Assembly: GCA_905221605.1 (NCBI GenBank)
Contig: CAJNDS010000189.1
Coordinates: 75,001 to 135,000, forward strand
DNA: 60,000 nucleotides
Direction of reading: 5' to 3'
Source: Symbiodinium natans
Taxonomy: Eukaryota; Sar; Dinophyceae; Suessiales; Symbiodiniaceae
A program made the translations under genes and the position numbers. The notes beneath the pieces were generated by a model. That model ran no database searches and was not told the DNA's origin. It saw nothing but the letters and a program-made list of their open reading frames with translations. Below are positions 57,001-60,000 of the stretch, in pieces (positions within the stretch are counted from its first letter, which is position 1; each line of letters starts with the position of its first letter).

Positions 57001-57610
57001 CCCTGATGCAGTACCCTTGATGCTTCCACCTGGGTGACGCGGTCAAAGGAAGCCTGCTAGGACCCTCGGTGGTCGCCCTGGACGTGCAAGACGGACTTCC
57101 GCGGATCACTGCGTGACCGGAAGTCGGTTCGTGACGAACCTTCGTGTTTGTTGCCGCCGAATCACAGGGTGATCTTTTGGCACCAAAGAAGAAGAAGGAG
57201 GAAGAAGAAGAAGAAGGAAGAAGAAGAAGAAGCAGGTAGAACAGAAGCTGCATGTGTGCTCTGTCTCACTGCAGTAGGTGGAACGACTGTTGTCGTGCAA
57301 ACGCTCGTGTGTAATGACAACTCTAGAGGCACCGTTGACTCACCTGCGCGCGGTTTACATGCATGTTTAGATCATGTCATCCGTGTGCCACTTTGGCTCA
57401 GATTCGGTCTGAGCAATCGGAGAATCTCTTCCCACGTCTCCCAACCCATTTGTACGTTCTTCCCCTCTTTGACACGACAGCAACACGATCGGAAGACCGA
57501 TCGCGCTCTTCGGAGATCCACGGATCACTGTTACGAGCATGTTTGTTGCCGTCGAATCACAGGGTGATCTTTTGGCAGCAAAGAAGAAGGAGAAGCATGT
57601 AGAACCAAAG
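56370..57610. repeat. diverged direct duplication
   Basis: CTCGTGTGTGCAATGACAAC...ACACCGTTGA near 56377 recurs at about 57304. GAATCACAGGGTGATCTTTT plus GGCAnCAAAGAAGAAG near 57160 recurs near 57555, each after a CGCGGATCACTG or CCACGGATCACTG. Similar blocks in the same order suggest at least two rounds of local duplication. Confidence 0.7.
57180..57236. repeat. GAA/AGA-rich tract
   Basis: AAGAAGAAGGAGG-type purine triplets. The open frames through it encode Lys/Glu or Phe/Leu/Ser runs. Confidence 0.9.
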
Positions 57611-57639
57611 GTCCGCGATTGCCCTTTTGTGTTGGGGTC

Positions 57640-59100
57640 CATCAAGTTCCATTTCTCATCCTGGAAAAAGCAGACGTCGGGGGGTGGGGCCGGGGGGGGG
57701 GCGTTGGGGGAGCTAGGAAAGAATAGCAAGGTCGTAGAAAAAACTCTAGTGGACTTTTCCTTGTTTCGTGTGTATTGAGATACATTGCGTTCTGTGAGAT
57801 GCATCGCCCAGTACGGCAGGTGTGTGGGATCAGAACATGTCGTTCCATGTAAACCGTAAGCCCCCGACCACAAGTCCTGAAACCCTTGCGATTTCCAAAC
57901 CCAACCAAAAACTTTCCAGAATTGGTTTCAAAACCTATACCCCTCCGGTGGGACCTTATATCTGAGATTAGAAGCAACCCTTTGTCTCTTTGGTTAGTTG
58001 GGCCAGGCAGTTGGGCATTGACGTCACATCATTCGATCAACTATGTCAGGCAGCCAGGCAGCTGGCATAAAAACCGAGACAACCATTCGGAAGATCTTTC
58101 GGAAGGCTTTGGATTGAAGACTGGCGACCGAAGATTCCTGTAGAACTTAAGATCATTTGCATTAAAGTTTAAGGGACCGATTCAGATTGAATCGGCCGAT
58201 TCAATTTGAATCGTTACTGGGATTGAAGAGAGAAAATTGAAGATTTTGAGGGCGCCTTCAATCTTCGATCTTCCGTCCGAGGCCCGACTCAAATTGAATC
58301 GGGTCCGTATGGACTCCATCTACTTACATAGTAAGAAATGTATATATGCATATATACATATATATTTATATAGGATAAGTGCGTCGAACGCTATGCTCTA
58401 CATGTACCCCCAAAGAGAATGTAAACGTTCATAAACGAGGCCAGAGGGTAGGGGGGGGGGGTGTACCAGAAAAATGACCATCGACGTTACGAAAATACAC
58501 CTCTGCGGCTTGGAGGGTGTTCTGCATTGTCTTACGTTTCGAAATCATGTTCGTTTGCACAAGGAAGGCAGTAGGCAGGCCTCATCGTAGAATTCCAAGC
58601 AAAGAAACAAGTGCTGCGCGCGCAAAAACTCCAACATCAGAACCCGCAAAGCCTACAGAAGCAAAGTTCCCTCGGCTGTGCGTGGATGTATGGGAGTGCC
58701 GTGCTCGTTGTGCGTGTTTGCGGGCCAGCCGTATGTGTGAGCATTTCCTGCTGTTTGGTGGACATCTTGGGAGCCTGGCCCGCAAATGCAAGCGAAAACT
58801 CCATCATGAACCATTTGTGCTGCTACTGCACCTGTAAACATGAACCATTGTGGACACCTGAACATTCGTAACGTCCAGATGCCAGGGACTTGCACCACTG
58901 ATAGCCTTACCTTCTTTGTGATTTCAACACAGTGCCATGCCGGTGCCACCAAAGTATTCTGCTTTGGACACTGAGACAAAGTGAACAAAGACATACGAGC
59001 GTTTCTGGCAATTCAAATGCTTACATTTCTAGTTGTCAGTAGAGGTCGAACGAACCCTTACCACAGCAAGCCCAACGCCGTAAACCCTACAGTTGCTTGG
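57640..59100. other. no gene called; simple repeats and a palindrome
   Basis: Contains poly-G runs (57677-57705, 58451-58461), TATA-rich DNA (58338-58372) and the GAATCGGCCGATTC palindrome. A 106-codon + frame (58517-58837) has no family features. Confidence 0.35.
58186..58205. repeat. perfect 20-bp palindrome
   Basis: ATTGAATCGGCCGATTCAAT equals its own reverse complement. Related half-sites (GATTCA, TTGAATCG) recur at 58178, 58206 and 58283. Confidence 0.95.
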
Positions 59101-59149
59101 CTAGGAAAAAGCAGACGCTGTGTTAAGATTGTTGCATTCATGGTTCATC

Positions 59150-59380
59150 ATGGTGCTCTTTGCTAAGGCAGTTGACCAGAAGAAAACGGTACGCGTTGAA
59201 GGCGTGGGGCAGGCCGCTGTGAGCCGCATCATGAAGGCAATCTCCCGTGCCAATCAGGCACGACTCCGCCAGGATCCGAATGCAGACGTCGTGTGGGGTC
59301 TTCCTACCATGGTCGTATTTGACAACGATGGCGTCACGTGGAAAAAACAGTGCGTGGACATGGTGGTGGCTCCGCAGTGA
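59150..59380 (+). CDS. small Alba/SpoVS-fold-like protein
   Basis: From the ATG at 59150 to TGA at 59378-59380 (76 residues). MVLFAKAVDQKKTVRVEGVG then QAAVSRIMKAISRANQARLR gives the strand, G-x-G/A-A loop and long helix typical of Alba-superfamily proteins, including the SpoVS type. The end (LPTMVVFDNDGVTWKKQCVD) is strand-rich. An in-frame extension upstream (RLLHSWFI) from a GTTAAG acceptor suggests an earlier exon. It lies about 3 kb after the first Alba-like gene on the same strand. Confidence 0.6.
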   Translation: MVLFAKAVDQKKTVRVEGVGQAAVSRIMKAISRANQARLRQDPNADVVWGLPTMVVFDNDGVTWKKQCVDMVVAPQ

Positions 59381-59549
59381 CCTGCTGACAAGAGCTCAGC
59401 AGAGAGAGCTTAATAGTAACGAGGTGCGAAACAGCAACGCGGCACTGGGAGTCATAAAAAAGCTTGCTTGGTAGCTTTTGATAGTGCAACGCATGTCTAA
59501 ACACATGTTGTTGTACTAGTTATCTATTGTGATCCGGCGGCGGAATTGG

Positions 59550-59775
59550 TGTGCGTGCGTGTGTGCGTGTGTGGGTGCGTGGGTGCGTGGGTGGGTGGGT
59601 AGGTGGGTAGGTGGGCAGGTGGGCAGGTGGGTAGGTGAGTCGGTGGGTCGGTGGGTGGGTGGGTCGGTGGGTCGGTGGGTTGGTGGGTCGGTGGGTCGGT
59701 GGGTCGGTGGGTCGGTGGGTCGGTGGGTCGGTGGGCAGGTGGGTAGGTGGGTAGGTGTGTAGGTGTGTAGGTGTG

Positions 59776-59823
<48 letters not shown>

Positions 59824-59880
59824 TGTATCTGTGTCTGTGTCTGTGTCCGTGTCTGTCCGTTGGGTGTGTGTGTGTGTACC
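59550..59880. repeat. GGTGGGTCGGTG minisatellite and (GT)n
   Basis: GTGCGTGC grades into GGTGGGTAGGTGGGTCGGTG units (59585-59760), then pure GT (59776-59815) and TGTGTCTG units. The Thr/His/Pro frames on the minus strand are artefacts. Confidence 0.97.
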
Positions 59881-60000
59881 CCACAACGCCACAAGCTGTG
59901 CATACAGCCGAAGCCAGAATCATTTGAGGCATCTTGAGCAGACCCGAGCCGACTTCCCTTTAAGTGACGTTCCAGACTGGCTTCTGGCACAACACACAAC

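Noticed and set aside
59516-59999. Long His/Thr/Pro frames on the minus strand
   Set aside because: Products of GT-rich minisatellite, with no non-repeat coding sequence.

Overview
This is a eukaryotic nuclear window and almost certainly a dinoflagellate. Four observations point there. (1) Every gene I can reconstruct is cut into short exons whose introns start with GT, GC or GA and end in AG, and the first exon base after the AG is nearly always G. This relaxed donor plus AG|G acceptor pattern is known from Symbiodinium-type genomes. (2) An internal array of CCCTAAA repeats matches the TTTAGGG-type telomere of dinoflagellates and plants. (3) All recognisable genes lie on the + strand, as in the long one-way gene arrays of dinoflagellates. 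(4) Simple repeats are abundant and varied. I see no bacterial operons, no rRNA or convincing tRNA, and no CRISPR.

Layout. 2.2-5.3 kb: scattered exons of an unrecognised gene with membrane segments and one EF-hand-like loop. 6.8-8.1 kb: a lysine-methyltransferase-like gene (Methyltransf_16 type). 8.1-10.2 kb: an AT-rich inserted element with terminal inverted repeats, internal repeats and a very long hairpin, starting two bases after the methyltransferase stop codon. 10.9-14.9 kb: unrecognised exons, including a Pro/Ala/Ser-rich repeat protein. 15.05-16.6 kb: a P-loop kinase resembling the kinase domain of Trl1-type tRNA ligases. 16.7-18.3 kb: a polyglutamine protein. 18.4-23.7 kb: more exons, including two HxT motifs of a 2H (cyclic phosphodiesterase) domain. 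24-35.4 kb: many probable exons without recognisable function, broken by a 640-bp triplet-repeat block. 35.75-36.2 kb: an interstitial telomeric array flanked by a 17-bp direct repeat. 36.5-43.4 kb: a chain of short exons encoding charged coiled-coil peptide. 43.57-48.96 kb: a calreticulin gene rebuilt from 14 exons. 49.4-53 kb: a repeat block (72-bp and about 47-bp minisatellites, triplet arrays, a 190-bp-arm palindrome). 53.9-59.4 kb: a charged exon and two Alba-fold-like genes. The last 0.4 kb is GT-rich minisatellite.

The best-supported genes serve different housekeeping roles (ER lectin chaperone, protein methylation, possible tRNA splicing/repair, nucleic-acid binding). Nothing suggests a functional cluster. 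The calreticulin reconstruction calibrates the splice grammar used to judge the other exons. Exon calls outside recognised families rest on an AG|G acceptor, a plausible donor and protein-like translation, so their limits are provisional and there was no transcript evidence to use.
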